Notes: generated by a model not told the origin, from the sequence alone. A stretch of DNA of 64,000 nt from Pseudomonas sp. MPC6 (GCF_006094435.1 NZ_CP034783.1:4119001-4183000); one strand, 5' to 3'; numbered from the stretch's first letter, positions 19,601-28,305 are shown. Program-made: numbers and translations.

Positions 19601-20556
19601 ATCGCTACCTGGCGGCGTTGCGCAAGCTCAAGGTGCGGATGAACAACATCCAGCGCTCGCAAGACGTCGGCAAAAGCAGCAAGCAACTGATCAGCGAGAC
19701 CCTGGAAGGCCAGCCGAGCGAAGTCACCAGCGTGCGCAACTATGTCGAGACTACCGTCGACACCAGCCAGGGCGGCCTGTCCACCTCGCTGCAAGGTCTG
19801 TTCAGCCTGCCGATCCAGTTTGCCTGGGAAACCCTGCGCGATCCGGCCGGCGAGCAGATCGCCAAGGCCTGGGCGCAACAGATCGCCAAGCCCTGGGAAC
19901 AGGTGATGGCGCACCGTTACCCGATCGCGGCGGGCAGTCGCAACGAAGCCTCGGTCAAGGACCTGCAGCGTTTTGTCGACCCGGAGTCCGGCCTGCTGCC
20001 GAACTTCAAGCGCAACGAAATCGGTAACTTGTCCGGCGGCGAAGGCCTGGGCATGAGCAGCGCCAGCAAGGCCACGCCACTGGTCAACCCGAGCATGGTC
20101 AACAGCATCGACAAGGCCAGCTCCCTGGGCCAGGTGATCGCCAGCCTGTCGGACCGGGAAAACGGCTTCGAGATCATGCTCGAGCCTTCGGCCCACTTCA
20201 CCGACATCATCTTTAGCCTCGATGGCCAGGTGCAGCATTACCGCAACGGCAAGACCAGCTGGAGCCGCTTCTCCTGGCCGGGCACCACCACCGCACCCGG
20301 TGCGCGCATGGACGTGGTCACCCTGACCGGCGAGCGCATCACCGTGTTCGATTACCCGGGTCGCTGGGGCCTGTTGCGCATGAATGACAGTGCCCGGGTC
20401 AGTGACCTGGACGGTATCCAGCAACGTTTCAGCTGGAACACCGCCAGTGGCCAGGTCAGCCTCACCGTGCGCAATTACGGTGGCGTCAAGCTGACCGACC
20501 TGGCCAACGTCAAGGCTCTGAGCGCACTCAACTCGACAGGCGGACGGACCCAGTGA
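16672..20556 (+). CDS. tssM: T6SS inner-membrane core component TssM (IcmF)
   Basis: A 1294-residue IcmF-type protein. Two N-terminal transmembrane helices (about 10-30 and 40-58) and a third near residue 440-460 frame a cytoplasmic NTPase-like domain with Walker A GMSGAGKT at 128-135 and MIDTAGRY. A large periplasmic region contacting TssJ follows, including low-complexity Ala/Ser/Lys sequence around 570-650. The length is typical of a complete TssM. It lies 30 bp after tssL. Confidence 0.95.
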   Translation: MKTLLRLLKSFWLVIPVLWLASLAVCWFVAPHVSWLRGYALEAMAIISAFYLLIIVLRQYKRIRAEHNLEHLVQIEVDRSLKSTGEFRDQQVLSERLKHAIAMLRTDRSAGGGGSSALYDLPWYLVIGMSGAGKTSLLTRSGLSASIANSANDTQSGTQHCDWYFSPEAVMIDTAGRYLRDDQSASEFAAFLRMLKKQRNKAAVNGLVLVVSLPELLAASAAERHELAAQLVSRIEEYTDCLDANPPIYLMLSKTDQLPGFSQAFEGLDLNERQQPLGMTFGLSEIRNQGLRPVLDAKLANLHSHIRRHVDAQMIALGADANSALLNFPNYFSELSVVLEQFLQHFAHTGQAGTPLLLRGLYFTSALQTDQQLSQVYEDDLAESFALQPQPEHAPHASGSGKKTSDRSYFITDTFRRVIFPDRDLTLYQSRFGQNKSFSPAVLGVAVLAGLVFIGWQTLSFQNNRQWLDALREQLTALQQSPDRAQLLASGQGLELLRDQLAAIEKYRAQGVPLQLGAGLYRGEDIYLLAQNAYLQQLRTQALEPVALHLQLQMRAFNEFAKTMDPQNNFAPASAKAGSPSAKARAQGLKLPTRLSSVPRSAGDVSNRLSGAAKGAASNARAEAMTALRNPATASDAADLSATTGGLSLSEEMLGRLDERQVESIIESYNALKLYLMLTQPDAHPEPEFVGAALPVAWASTASADKPVSADVIADNSPVYVQLLKNGQAPSLPRNEQLISETRNSLKSFMISSSLVDREYLRLQLESSRQFPALGLSDLVPLPGRQLLYGTEAVPAIFTRQGWEQFVKPELIKLVSGNLRNESDWVLDGEGGDSLVQKANFIREFMTRYKRDYTQAWYGFIDSVGVRHFTDMANATQQLSLLSDVQNSPVKNLLAAVNDNTQWDVPAPRETLQPGIKRDDGFWGKVTGIFDGQDTSANALISPLPAVDDGSLAKRFEPVSRVFAVQNAEGADSTIMDRYLAALRKLKVRMNNIQRSQDVGKSSKQLISETLEGQPSEVTSVRNYVETTVDTSQGGLSTSLQGLFSLPIQFAWETLRDPAGEQIAKAWAQQIAKPWEQVMAHRYPIAAGSRNEASVKDLQRFVDPESGLLPNFKRNEIGNLSGGEGLGMSSASKATPLVNPSMVNSIDKASSLGQVIASLSDRENGFEIMLEPSAHFTDIIFSLDGQVQHYRNGKTSWSRFSWPGTTTAPGARMDVVTLTGERITVFDYPGRWGLLRMNDSARVSDLDGIQQRFSWNTASGQVSLTVRNYGGVKLTDLANVKALSALNSTGGRTQ

Positions 20557-20587
20557 GCACGCGCGTTTGCAATCAGGGACCCGGCCG

Positions 20588-21514
20588 ATGATCGGCTGTT
20601 TCGGCAAGGTCCCCGCGAGCCCGGACTTCGTCAGCCTGCACGGCGCGGCCGACGACGTCTGTGAGTTCGATGCCTGGCTGCAAGGCGCATTGGCCACCCT
20701 GCAACCTCTTGAGGACTGGCGGGAACTGTTCGATGGCTTGCCGCTGTGCTTCTTCTGCTATCGCGCCCGCAGCGGCAACTGGCTGCTGGGCGGGCTGATC
20801 AGTTCAAGGGATTCAAGCCAGCGCCGCTACCCGTTTTTCATTTTCCAGACGGTAAAAGCCAGCGAAGCCGGGCCCTTGGTCAACCCTTTCACCCTCGGCG
20901 AGCTGTTCAGCGGGCAGATCCGGCCCTTGTTGCACATGGCCGCCCAGGGCGAAAGCACCTCGGTGCTGTTCGAACGCATCAAGGCCTTGCGCCCCTTGCA
21001 GGGCCAGGACTTCGAATTGTTCCGGCGCGTGCACGACAAGTTCCTGGTGAACTTCAACCTGCGCGACATCGCCACCGCGCTGGAAGGCGCCTACCCGGAG
21101 TTCGTCACCAGCGCGGTGCTCACCCGCTTGCAGGCCTTGAACCGGCATCTGCACCACGGGACGCCGATCGGTATCGCCCTGCCCTTGCCGGCGGAGCGCG
21201 GGTTGAAAAATCCGACCGCCGATTTGTGGGTCACCTGGTTGACGCGCATGACACCCGGCAACGCCGTGCCGCAGATCAGCCTGCTGGCGGACGACTTCAT
21301 GCGTCCCCGGCTGATCTGCTTCGCCTCGCGCACCACCAGCGACGCCTATCGCGTGCTGACCGGCACCGCCGAGCGCTCGCAAAGCTATGACGTGCTGGGG
21401 TCATTCGAGGCGTTTGACGAGCACCACCCTGCCGGCGTTTTTCCCGAAATCGATCGCCCTCTTGATGACGTCATCGACCGTTTTGTCGCTGCCCTGGATT
21501 CGAAGTCCGTATGA
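20588..21514 (+). CDS. tagF: TagF-family T6SS accessory/regulatory protein
   Basis: A 308-residue protein whose N-terminus MIGCFGKVPASPDFVSLHG and following WRELFDGLPLCFFCY and SSRDSSQRRYPFFIF mark the TagF/ImpM family. In Pseudomonas aeruginosa TagF is a post-translational repressor of T6SS assembly that acts through Fha. No fha gene is seen in this window. I chose the ATG at 20588, where homology begins, over a TTG at 20567. The stop overlaps the next start (ATGA at 21511), so TagF is coupled to the OmpA-fused TssM-like protein. Confidence 0.85.
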   Translation: MIGCFGKVPASPDFVSLHGAADDVCEFDAWLQGALATLQPLEDWRELFDGLPLCFFCYRARSGNWLLGGLISSRDSSQRRYPFFIFQTVKASEAGPLVNPFTLGELFSGQIRPLLHMAAQGESTSVLFERIKALRPLQGQDFELFRRVHDKFLVNFNLRDIATALEGAYPEFVTSAVLTRLQALNRHLHHGTPIGIALPLPAERGLKNPTADLWVTWLTRMTPGNAVPQISLLADDFMRPRLICFASRTTSDAYRVLTGTAERSQSYDVLGSFEAFDEHHPAGVFPEIDRPLDDVIDRFVAALDSKSV

Positions 21515-24006
21515 ACAAGATCAAGTATTACTGCTTGCGCTACCAACCCTACATTCTGGGGGTGGTGTTTTTCCTCACGATCTTCCTGGTGTGGGGCATC
21601 GGGCGCGCGTTTGACTTCAGCTCGTTGAACAGCCTGCTGACGGGCATCGGCGTGTTCCTGCTGCTCGCCTGCGGCTACGTGCTGCTGCTGTATCGCGGGG
21701 TGTCGCGGCACCACAATCTCGAAGGGCTGCTGCGCGAGGATGCCGACCAGGCAGTGCTGAACGCCAGCCCGGCGGACCGCGAGGAAGTCAGCCTGTTGCG
21801 CGAGCGCCTGTTGCAGAGCATCGAGCGCCTGCACAGCAACAAGCCCCGGGGCGGCAATCCCAAGGATGCCTTGTATGCCCTGCCCTGGTACCTGGTGATC
21901 GGCCAGCCGGCCGCGGGCAAAAGCACGATGCTTTATCAATCGGGCCTCAACTTTCCTTATGCCGAGCGCGAAGGTGCACGCGTGGCGGGCCTGGGTGGCA
22001 CTCGCAACTGCGACTGGTTTTTCAGCTCCGAGGCCGTGCTGCTGGATACCGCCGGTCGCTACATGAACAACCAGGAGGAAGCCGGCAAATGGCGCGCCTT
22101 CCTCCAGCTGCTGCGCCAGCACCGCCAGCGCCGGCCGCTCAATGGCTTGATCGTCACCGTCAGCATCCATGACATTCTGCAAGCCTCGCTCGAGGACCAG
22201 GAGCGGATTGCCAAGCGCCTGCGCGAGCGCATCCAGGAAACCCATGCGCTGCTGGAAGTGCGCCTGCCGGTCTACCTGGTGTTCACCAAGTGCGACCTGG
22301 TGCCGGGATTCGCCCCCTTCTATCGCCAACTGGATGACGTTGCCCGGGGCGAAGTCATGGGCAAGACATTCCCCCATAAAGGTTATGAGCAGGCCGACTG
22401 GGGCCGGCAGTTCGGCGTGGCGATGGACGAGCTGGTCAGCTATTGGCAACAGGTGGCGAGCCAGCAGTTGGTCCTGCAGGACATTCAGATCACCCGCCAG
22501 GATTCGGCGGTGTATCGCTTCCCGCTGGAACTGGCAGCACTGAAACCGCGGCTCCAGCTGTTCGTCGATGCGCTGTTGCGCGCCAACCCGTATCAAAAAG
22601 CCGAACTGCTGCGCGGCTTCTATTTCACCAGCGCCCTGGATGCCGACCAGCCGGAACTGGGCGGGCACACCCGCCAGGTCACCGAGCGTTTCTCCCTGGG
22701 TTCTGACCAGGCGCTCGCCAGCGGCACCGCGCAAGCGCGCCCGTTGTTCATCAGCAGCCTGTTTCGCAAGGTCATCATCCCTGACCAGCACCTGGTGGCG
22801 TTGTACACCACCAATCATCGCGAACGTCGGCGCAAAGCCGCCTGGATTGGCGGCGCCGGCCTGTTGGCGCTGCTGCTGTGTGGACTGTTGGGCTGGTCTT
22901 ATGTGAACAACAGAAACACGGTGCAGGCGATCTCGACGGAACTGGCCCAGGCGGCCGCCACTGATGCGGCGGCGACGGGTCAATACACCGAGTGGCAAAC
23001 CCTGGACCGCATGCGCTTCTGGACCGCCCATTACTACGCGCAACATCACGACCAGGGTGTGCCACTGCGCATGCGTCTGGGGCTGTACCAGGGCTACAAG
23101 GTCGAGCCGCTGCTGCGCAGCCGGTATTTCGCCCGGCTGGAAAGCGTGATGCTCAAGCCGACGGCCGACAACCTGACCCGCTCGCTGTACCTGCTGACCA
23201 CCCTCAAGGTGTATCAGCGCAACAGCAAGGAACTGCTGCCCGTGACCGGCATCGACAGCGTCGAACCCAAGGCCTTGCCGAGCGACAACCGGGCCCAGTC
23301 GATCGCGGCCTTCGGCAAGACGACGCTGGACACCTACGTCATGCTCTCCCGTGCGCAGCGCGAAAAGGCTGACCCTGGGTTCCTGAAGGCAAAGATCCCG
23401 GACTACTGGTACCCGGCGATCGCCCGCCAGACAGGAAAGACCATCGGTGCCGGCAATGACGGCTCGGGCGCGAATCTGGATTACGAGTTTGCCAGCCGGC
23501 AGATCAATTTCTACAGCGACCAGATCCACGAGGAAGACGTGCCGCGGATCCTCGACAACGCGTTCCTGACGTCCAGTTCGCGCAATTACATCAACAGTCT
23601 GCTGACCCAGTCGCTGCGCTCGATCGAGACCATCACCCTGGAGTCGGACACCTTGTTCGCCTTTGGCCGCGCCGATTTCCAGAGCCTGAAAACCGAAGGC
23701 CAGGGCCAGCTCAGCGCGATCGCCGGCAAGCTGTTGAGCACCCCTGACATCGGCAAGATCATCATCGCCGGGCATGCCGATCAACTGGGCGACCCACAGG
23801 GCAATATGCAGGTGTCCAGACAGCGCGCGCAGACCATCAAGACCTACCTGGTGGGCAAAGGCGTGCCCGGCGAGTTGGTCGAAGCCATCGGCGAAGGCAG
23901 CACCCGGCCCCTGGTCAAATGCGACATGCAGCAGCCCCGGGCCCGGCTGATCCAGTGCCTGGAGCCGAACCGGCGGGTAGAAATCGAAGTGCGGGCGCTC
24001 AACTGA
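21511..24006 (+). CDS. Second TssM-like protein fused to a C-terminal OmpA peptidoglycan-binding domain
   Basis: An 831-residue chimera. The N-terminal part copies the TssM plan: two transmembrane helices (about 13-32 and 43-61), Walker A GQPAAGKS at 131-138, the LLDTAGRY segment, then another helix near 450-470. Instead of the long TssM periplasmic region, it has a short linker and, from about residue 705, an OmpA-like domain (TLFAFGRADFQSL, IIIAGHADQLGD, SRQRAQTIKTYL, PNRRVEIEV). It probably supplies the cell-wall anchor missing from TssL. It is a paralogue or companion of TssM in this T6SS type and not a degraded copy, because no frame lesion is visible. Confidence 0.85.
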   Translation: MNKIKYYCLRYQPYILGVVFFLTIFLVWGIGRAFDFSSLNSLLTGIGVFLLLACGYVLLLYRGVSRHHNLEGLLREDADQAVLNASPADREEVSLLRERLLQSIERLHSNKPRGGNPKDALYALPWYLVIGQPAAGKSTMLYQSGLNFPYAEREGARVAGLGGTRNCDWFFSSEAVLLDTAGRYMNNQEEAGKWRAFLQLLRQHRQRRPLNGLIVTVSIHDILQASLEDQERIAKRLRERIQETHALLEVRLPVYLVFTKCDLVPGFAPFYRQLDDVARGEVMGKTFPHKGYEQADWGRQFGVAMDELVSYWQQVASQQLVLQDIQITRQDSAVYRFPLELAALKPRLQLFVDALLRANPYQKAELLRGFYFTSALDADQPELGGHTRQVTERFSLGSDQALASGTAQARPLFISSLFRKVIIPDQHLVALYTTNHRERRRKAAWIGGAGLLALLLCGLLGWSYVNNRNTVQAISTELAQAAATDAAATGQYTEWQTLDRMRFWTAHYYAQHHDQGVPLRMRLGLYQGYKVEPLLRSRYFARLESVMLKPTADNLTRSLYLLTTLKVYQRNSKELLPVTGIDSVEPKALPSDNRAQSIAAFGKTTLDTYVMLSRAQREKADPGFLKAKIPDYWYPAIARQTGKTIGAGNDGSGANLDYEFASRQINFYSDQIHEEDVPRILDNAFLTSSSRNYINSLLTQSLRSIETITLESDTLFAFGRADFQSLKTEGQGQLSAIAGKLLSTPDIGKIIIAGHADQLGDPQGNMQVSRQRAQTIKTYLVGKGVPGELVEAIGEGSTRPLVKCDMQQPRARLIQCLEPNRRVEIEVRALN

Positions 24007-24166
24007 GAGCGTCTCGCGCTTGCAGAAACACCGGTGCCCGGGTCGTCTCGACGCAAAGGCCCAGGCCGGTAACACACCTCTGTTGATCGTTTCAAAGAGG
24101 TTAAAACGAAGGGTTCGTGACCTGTTCGCAGGTCAGTCCTTAAATGAAGGTAAGGAGCAATTAAAA

Positions 24167-24685
24167 ATGGCATTTGACGCATATATCCAGATCGAAGGCA
24201 TTCCAGGTGAAGTGCTGGACGACAAGCACAAGGACTGGATCGAAGTGCTGGGCTACGAGTTCAGCGCAACCCAGGCAACTTCCGCGACGGCCAGTTCTTC
24301 GGGCGGCGCTTCGTCGGAGCGTGTGGCGTTGAGCGACTTCAGCATCCGCAAGGCCGTGGACAAGGCTTCTGCCAAACTGTTCGAAGCCTGCTGCAAAGGC
24401 ACGCACATCGCCAAGATCCAGCTGAACGTCAACCGCGCCGGCGGCGACAAGGTCACCTACCTGACCATCAACCTGGAAGAAGTGGTGGTTTCTTCGGTCA
24501 AGGCCGTTGCCGGTGGCAGTCAAGGCGGTGAAGACAAATCGGTCAGCGACTTGCCGATCGAGGAAATCAGCTTCAACTTCGCCCGCATCAAGACCACCTA
24601 CACCCAGCAGAGCCGGGCCGATGGCCAGGGCGGCGGCAACGTGACCGGCGGTTGGGATCGCACGGCCAACAAGGTTTTCGCTTAA
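24167..24685 (+). CDS. hcp: T6SS inner-tube protein Hcp
   Basis: A 172-residue Hcp1-family protein beginning MAFDAYIQIEGIPGEVLDDKH, with DFSIRKAVDKASAKLFEACCKG and IEEISFNFARIKTTYTQQ. Hexamers stack into the secreted tube. A strong ribosome site (AAGGAG) lies about 10 bp before the ATG. A 160-bp gap upstream suggests its own promoter, and a terminator lies 42 bp after the stop, so it is probably a separate high-output transcript. Confidence 0.95.
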   Translation: MAFDAYIQIEGIPGEVLDDKHKDWIEVLGYEFSATQATSATASSSGGASSERVALSDFSIRKAVDKASAKLFEACCKGTHIAKIQLNVNRAGGDKVTYLTINLEEVVVSSVKAVAGGSQGGEDKSVSDLPIEEISFNFARIKTTYTQQSRADGQGGGNVTGGWDRTANKVFA

Positions 24686-24726
24686 GTCTGCAGCGATGGC
24701 GGGCCGCGCAAGCGGTCCGTGTTCGG

Positions 24727-24760
24727 CACCGTGCCTGGCGATCAGGCACGGTGTTCTTTT
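24727..24760 (+). terminator. Rho-independent terminator after hcp
   Basis: A perfect 11-bp stem CACCGTGCCTG / CAGGCACGGTG with a 5-base loop is followed by TTCTTTT. It separates hcp from tssA. Confidence 0.9.
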
Positions 24761-24779
24761 ATCTTGACCAGAGTTGCCT

Positions 24780-25868
24780 ATGTCTGAATTTCTCAACGAC
24801 CTTTCGCTGGCCGACCTGACAGCGCCCATCAATGAGGGAAGCGGCGAAGACTTGAGCTTTTCCACCTTGTTCGATCAGGTGAAGGAAGCGCGTCGAGCAG
24901 ACCCCGATTACCTGACCCAGGGTGATTGGCAGACCGATCTGAAATCCTCGGATTGGGACCTGACCATCACCCTGGCTGCCCAAGGCCTGGCTCGACAGAG
25001 CAAGGACCTGATGCTGGTCGCCTGGCTCAGCGAGGGCCTGGCGCACCGCTACCACTTCGTCGGCATCACCTTCGGCCTGACCCTGGCCGAGCGCATTCTG
25101 CAGGCCTTCTGGGCGGACTTGTTCCCGTCCCTCGAGGACGGCGTCGATGAACGCGCCGCACGGCTGGCGTGGATGAAAACCTCGCTGGCGGACATTGTCG
25201 GCGCGCTGCCGATTACCCAGGGGCAGCAATACGGTTTGCTGCGTTATGACGAGTCCAGGCATGTGGAAAACCTGGCGCTGCAGAACCCCCAGGCCATGCG
25301 GGCCGCCCTCGACGAAGGCAAGATCAACGCGGAGATTTTCCAGCGTTCGGTGGTATTGACCGACTCGGACTATCTGCGTCTCAAGGCCGCCGAAATCGCC
25401 GCCAGCCTGAAAGCCTGCCAGCAGCTGCAGAGCACCGCGGACCACCACTTCGGCGCCGAAGCGCCCAGTTTCGCCGGGCTCAATGACATCCTGTTCCGCG
25501 CCGGGCAACTGGTCGAGAAACTGCTCAAGGATCGGGGCATCGAACTGCACCCGGCCGTGGCCGTTGCGGCCGCCCCTGAAAACGCTGCTGAACAACCTGC
25601 AGGTCCTGCCATGACCCAGCCCCAAGACCTTTCGGCCACGCCGCTGCGCACCACACCGCTGACCCGCGACGAGGCCTTCACCCAGCTGGCGGGCATCGCC
25701 CAGTTCTTCAAACAGACCGAACCCCAGAGCCCCGTCCCCTACCTGATCGAACGCGCAATCAAATGGGGCAACATGCCGCTCGAGGGGTGGCTGAACGATG
25801 TGATCAAGGACAGCAATGTGGTGGACAGCATTCGCGATGTGCTGGGGACCAAAGAGTCGAAGTCCTGA
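24780..25868 (+). CDS. tssA: T6SS assembly protein TssA (ImpA_N, short form)
   Basis: A 362-residue protein. The N-terminal ImpA_N domain includes SDWDLTITLAAQGLARQSKDL and WLSEGLAHRYHFVGI (about 55-100). The C-terminal segment has the conserved AIAQFFKQTEP-type helix, PVPYLIERAIKWG and MPLEGWLNDVI, as in short TssA proteins. TssA caps the growing tube-sheath and primes the baseplate. I prefer the ATG at 24780 over the TTG at 24774. It is the last T6SS gene before the REP array. Confidence 0.9.
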   Translation: MSEFLNDLSLADLTAPINEGSGEDLSFSTLFDQVKEARRADPDYLTQGDWQTDLKSSDWDLTITLAAQGLARQSKDLMLVAWLSEGLAHRYHFVGITFGLTLAERILQAFWADLFPSLEDGVDERAARLAWMKTSLADIVGALPITQGQQYGLLRYDESRHVENLALQNPQAMRAALDEGKINAEIFQRSVVLTDSDYLRLKAAEIAASLKACQQLQSTADHHFGAEAPSFAGLNDILFRAGQLVEKLLKDRGIELHPAVAVAAAPENAAEQPAGPAMTQPQDLSATPLRTTPLTRDEAFTQLAGIAQFFKQTEPQSPVPYLIERAIKWGNMPLEGWLNDVIKDSNVVDSIRDVLGTKESKS

Positions 25869-26151
25869 TTCACCGCCTCCGACTTGCTCGCGATAGCGGT
25901 CTGCCAGCCAACACCTCTATTGAATGTGCCACCGTCTTCGCCGGCAAGCCGGCTCCTACAAGGGATCGCTGGTGTTCACCGATTTCTTGTTCACTGAAAA
26001 TCCCCTGTAGGAGCTGGCTTGCCAGCGAAAGCGGCCTGTCAGCCAACACCTCTGCTGAATGTGCCACCGTCTTCGCCGGCAAGCCGGCTCCTACACGGGA
26101 TCGCTGGTGTTCACCGATTTCTTGTTCACTGAAAATCCCCTGTAGGAGATT

Positions 26152-27114
26152 CTATGTTTGGGGGGAAGCCCCAAAAACTGGATTTGGCTGATATTCGCTC
26201 TGGTTCTTCATCAGGGCGAATGCCACCCGTGCCAGCTTGCGAGCCAGGATGACCAGCACTTGAGTCGTCTTTAATCCCCGCTCCAGATAGCGTTCGTAAA
26301 ACGGCTTCCAGGTCTTTGAGCGACTGGCAGCCATCGCCGCGTTATGCAGCAGGCGCCGTATCTCTGAGTCACCTTTCTTGGTCAGCTTTCGACGTCCGTT
26401 CATCTGCCCCGAATCAGAGACTCTCAAATCCATTCCAAGAAACGCGATATAGGCGTCACCACTGGCGAAATCGCCGCGTTGAAATGCCATCGTCAGTGCG
26501 GTGGCGGTAAGAAAACCGACCCCCTCTACGGCCTGGCAGCGTTTGACTTGCTCGAGCAGACCCGCCTCTTTTACGACGTCCAACAGCTTCTTCTGGATGA
26601 GTAAATCCAATCGGCCCATGGCAGCGATCTGTTGTTTGAATGCCGCTTTCAGCAGCGGTTCGTCGTTCCAGCTTTGAGTCAAACTGACACGCGCCTGGAC
26701 CAATGTCGCTCGTCTTCGAAGCAGGCTTTGAAGCTTGGTATAGACCTTCGGCGGCGGGCTCCAAGGACGTAGCTCTTCCTCTTCGTTCTTCAAGTAACGC
26801 GCCAGTAAACGGGCGTCGCTGGCATCTGTTTTGGCGCGGCCACCCACTCCTTTGCGGTAATTACTCAAACGGAAGCCGTCGATGACATAGACGGTATGTC
26901 CCATTGCATGAGCCAGCTCAACCGTATCCAGGTGATAGATATTGGTGGCTTCAATAGCGATGGCGCTGTTTGCAGGTAACGTTTTCAGCCACTTTGTAAG
27001 AGACGGTTTATCGTTTGACACGGCCAACAGCAGATCCGTGTCGGCCTGATAGACCACCACTTCGGCCTTGGCGACATCCACTCCGACTACAGAACGCGAG
27101 ACACTCATTGCCAC
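26152..27114 (-). CDS. IS110-family transposase (DEDD recombinase)
   Basis: A 320-residue transposase. The N-terminal RuvC-like DEDD domain shows GVDVAK (Asp about 12), AIEATN (Glu), and KTDASDARLLARYL (two Asp). The C-terminal transposase_20 domain shows CQAVEGVGFLTATAL, FLGMDLRVSDSGQ and KKGDSEIRRLLHNAAM with the conserved serine region. IS110 enzymes recombine donor and target guided by a structured bridge RNA from the element's non-coding end. The stop codon is 3 bp from the element boundary and overlaps a small hairpin (TTTGGGG / CCCCAAA, 26157-26175). It appears intact. Confidence 0.93.
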   Translation of the reverse strand: MAMSVSRSVVGVDVAKAEVVVYQADTDLLLAVSNDKPSLTKWLKTLPANSAIAIEATNIYHLDTVELAHAMGHTVYVIDGFRLSNYRKGVGGRAKTDASDARLLARYLKNEEEELRPWSPPPKVYTKLQSLLRRRATLVQARVSLTQSWNDEPLLKAAFKQQIAAMGRLDLLIQKKLLDVVKEAGLLEQVKRCQAVEGVGFLTATALTMAFQRGDFASGDAYIAFLGMDLRVSDSGQMNGRRKLTKKGDSEIRRLLHNAAMAASRSKTWKPFYERYLERGLKTTQVLVILARKLARVAFALMKNQSEYQPNPVFGASPQT

Positions 27115-27312
27115 AAAGAAAGCTCCGGGTTAGGGTTTAAAGGCTTGTCGGGGCTTCACCATTGCGCTGGCTTGCTTCTATCGTCGGTCATGGCCGATGC
27201 ATTCCTTATCGGCGCTTTGGTGAAGGGGTGGGGCGAAGTCTCCCACGGTCTGTACTGGCTAGAGTCAGATGCTGGCTTTTAGTCCCACCACCCCTACAAG
27301 TCTAAACATACA
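27115..27312 (-). ncRNA. Candidate bridge RNA region of the IS110 element
   Basis: This ~198-bp non-coding end precedes the transposase gene, the bridge-RNA position in IS110-group elements. It contains a long stem: CTTCACCA (27154-27161) plus GCGC (27164-27167) pair with GCGC (27212-27215) plus TGGTGAAG (27218-27225), enclosing an internal loop and a small TCGG/CCGA hairpin. At the loop edge is GCTGGCTTGC (27166-27175). CTGGCTTGC within it equals the REP sequence immediately beside the insertion point. Structure and match are seen; the RNA itself is inferred. Confidence 0.5.
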
Positions 27313-28305
27313 AGCTGGCTTGCCAGCGAAAGCGGTCTGTCAGCCAACACCTCTATTGAATGTGCCACCGTCTTCGCCAGCAAGCCGGCTCCTACACGGG
27401 ATCGCTGGTGTTCACCGATTTCTTGTTCACTGAAAATCCCCTGTAGGCGCTGGCTTGCCAGCGAAAGCGGTCTGTCAGCCAACACCTCTATTGAATGTGC
27501 CACCGTCTTCGCCGGCAAGCCGGCTCCTACACGGGATCGCTGGTGTTCACCGATTTCTTGTTCACTGAAAATCCCCTGTAGGAGCTGGCTTGCCAGCGAA
27601 AGCAGCCTGTCAGCCACCACCTCTATTGAATGTGCCACCGTCTTCGCCAGCAAGCCGGCTCCTACACGGGATCGCTGGTGTTCACCGATTTCTTGTTCAC
27701 TGAAAATCCCCTGTAGGCGCTGGCTTGCCAGCGAAAGCGGTCTGTCAGCCAACACCTCTATTGAATGTGCCACCGTCTTCGCCGGCAAGCCGGCTCCTAC
27801 ACGGGATCGCTGGTGTTCACCGATTTCTTGTTCACTGAAAACCCCCTGTAGGAGCTGGCTTGCCAGCGAAAGCGGTCTGTCAGCCAACACCTCTATTGAA
27901 TGTGCCACCGTCTTCGCCGGCAAGCCGGCTCCTACACGGGATCGCTGGTGTTCACCGATTTCTTGTTCACTGAAAATCCCCTGTAGGAGCTGGCTTGCCA
28001 GCGAAAGCGGTCTGTCAGCCAACATCTCTATTGAATGTGCCACCGTCTTCGCCGGCAAGCCGGCTCCTACACGGGGTCGGTGGCGTCCACCGATCTGGTT
28101 TGCGCTGGAGACTCCTGTAGGAGCTGGCTTGCCAGCGAAAGCGGTCTGTCAGCCAACACCTCTGCTGAATGTGCCACCGTCTTCGCCGGCAAGCCGGCTC
28201 CTACACGGGGTCGGTGGCGTTCATCAATACGGCGTTCACTGAAAATCCCCCTTTTTCAAGCCGTCCGACCAGAAACTCATTCGAGGGACTTGTGCTTCCG
28301 GTATT

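Larger units (their letters stand above)
26149..27314 (-). mobile_element. IS110-family insertion sequence inside a REP unit
   Basis: About 1166 bp inserted between CTGTAGGAG (ends 26148) and CTGGCTTGCC (starts 27315), which are contiguous in the other repeat units. An AG dinucleotide (CT on the IS strand) occurs at both junctions (26147-26148 and 27313-27314). This matches the 2-bp core exchange of IS110 recombinases. There are no long terminal inverted repeats, as expected. It carries one transposase gene and a ~200-bp non-coding end. REP-targeting IS110 elements (such as ISPpu9 and ISPpu10) are known in Pseudomonas; identity to those is not claimed. Confidence 0.9.
25869..28245. repeat. 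Tandem REP array, 135-bp unit, split by an IS110 element
   Basis: Units begin with CTGTAGGAGCTGGCTTGCC and contain a second, inverted REP half (GCCGGCAAGCCGGCTCCTAC). A spacer (ATCGCTGGTGTTCACCGATT...) follows. CTGTA anchors lie at 26005, 26140, 27441, 27576, 27711, 27846, 27981 and 28115, so the period is 135 bp (134 for the last). An incomplete first unit begins near 25880, and the unit starting at 26140 is interrupted by the insertion sequence and resumes at 27313. Some copies read AGGCGC instead of AGGAGC. Each unit is a pair of opposed REPs able to form a long hairpin. The long reading frames across the array are artefacts of the period being a multiple of three. No gene is seen here other than the transposase. 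Confidence 0.92.

Noticed and set aside
18913..20697. A 594-codon minus-strand frame opposite tssM
   Set aside because: Antisense shadow of TssM; no domain and no ribosome site.
27294..28058. A 254-codon minus-strand frame with repeating LQGIFSEQEIGEHQRS
   Set aside because: Translation of the 135-bp REP units; no start signal or domain.
25869..28245. CRISPR-like regular array
   Set aside because: Units are near-identical over their whole length with no unique spacers, and contain opposed REP palindromes.
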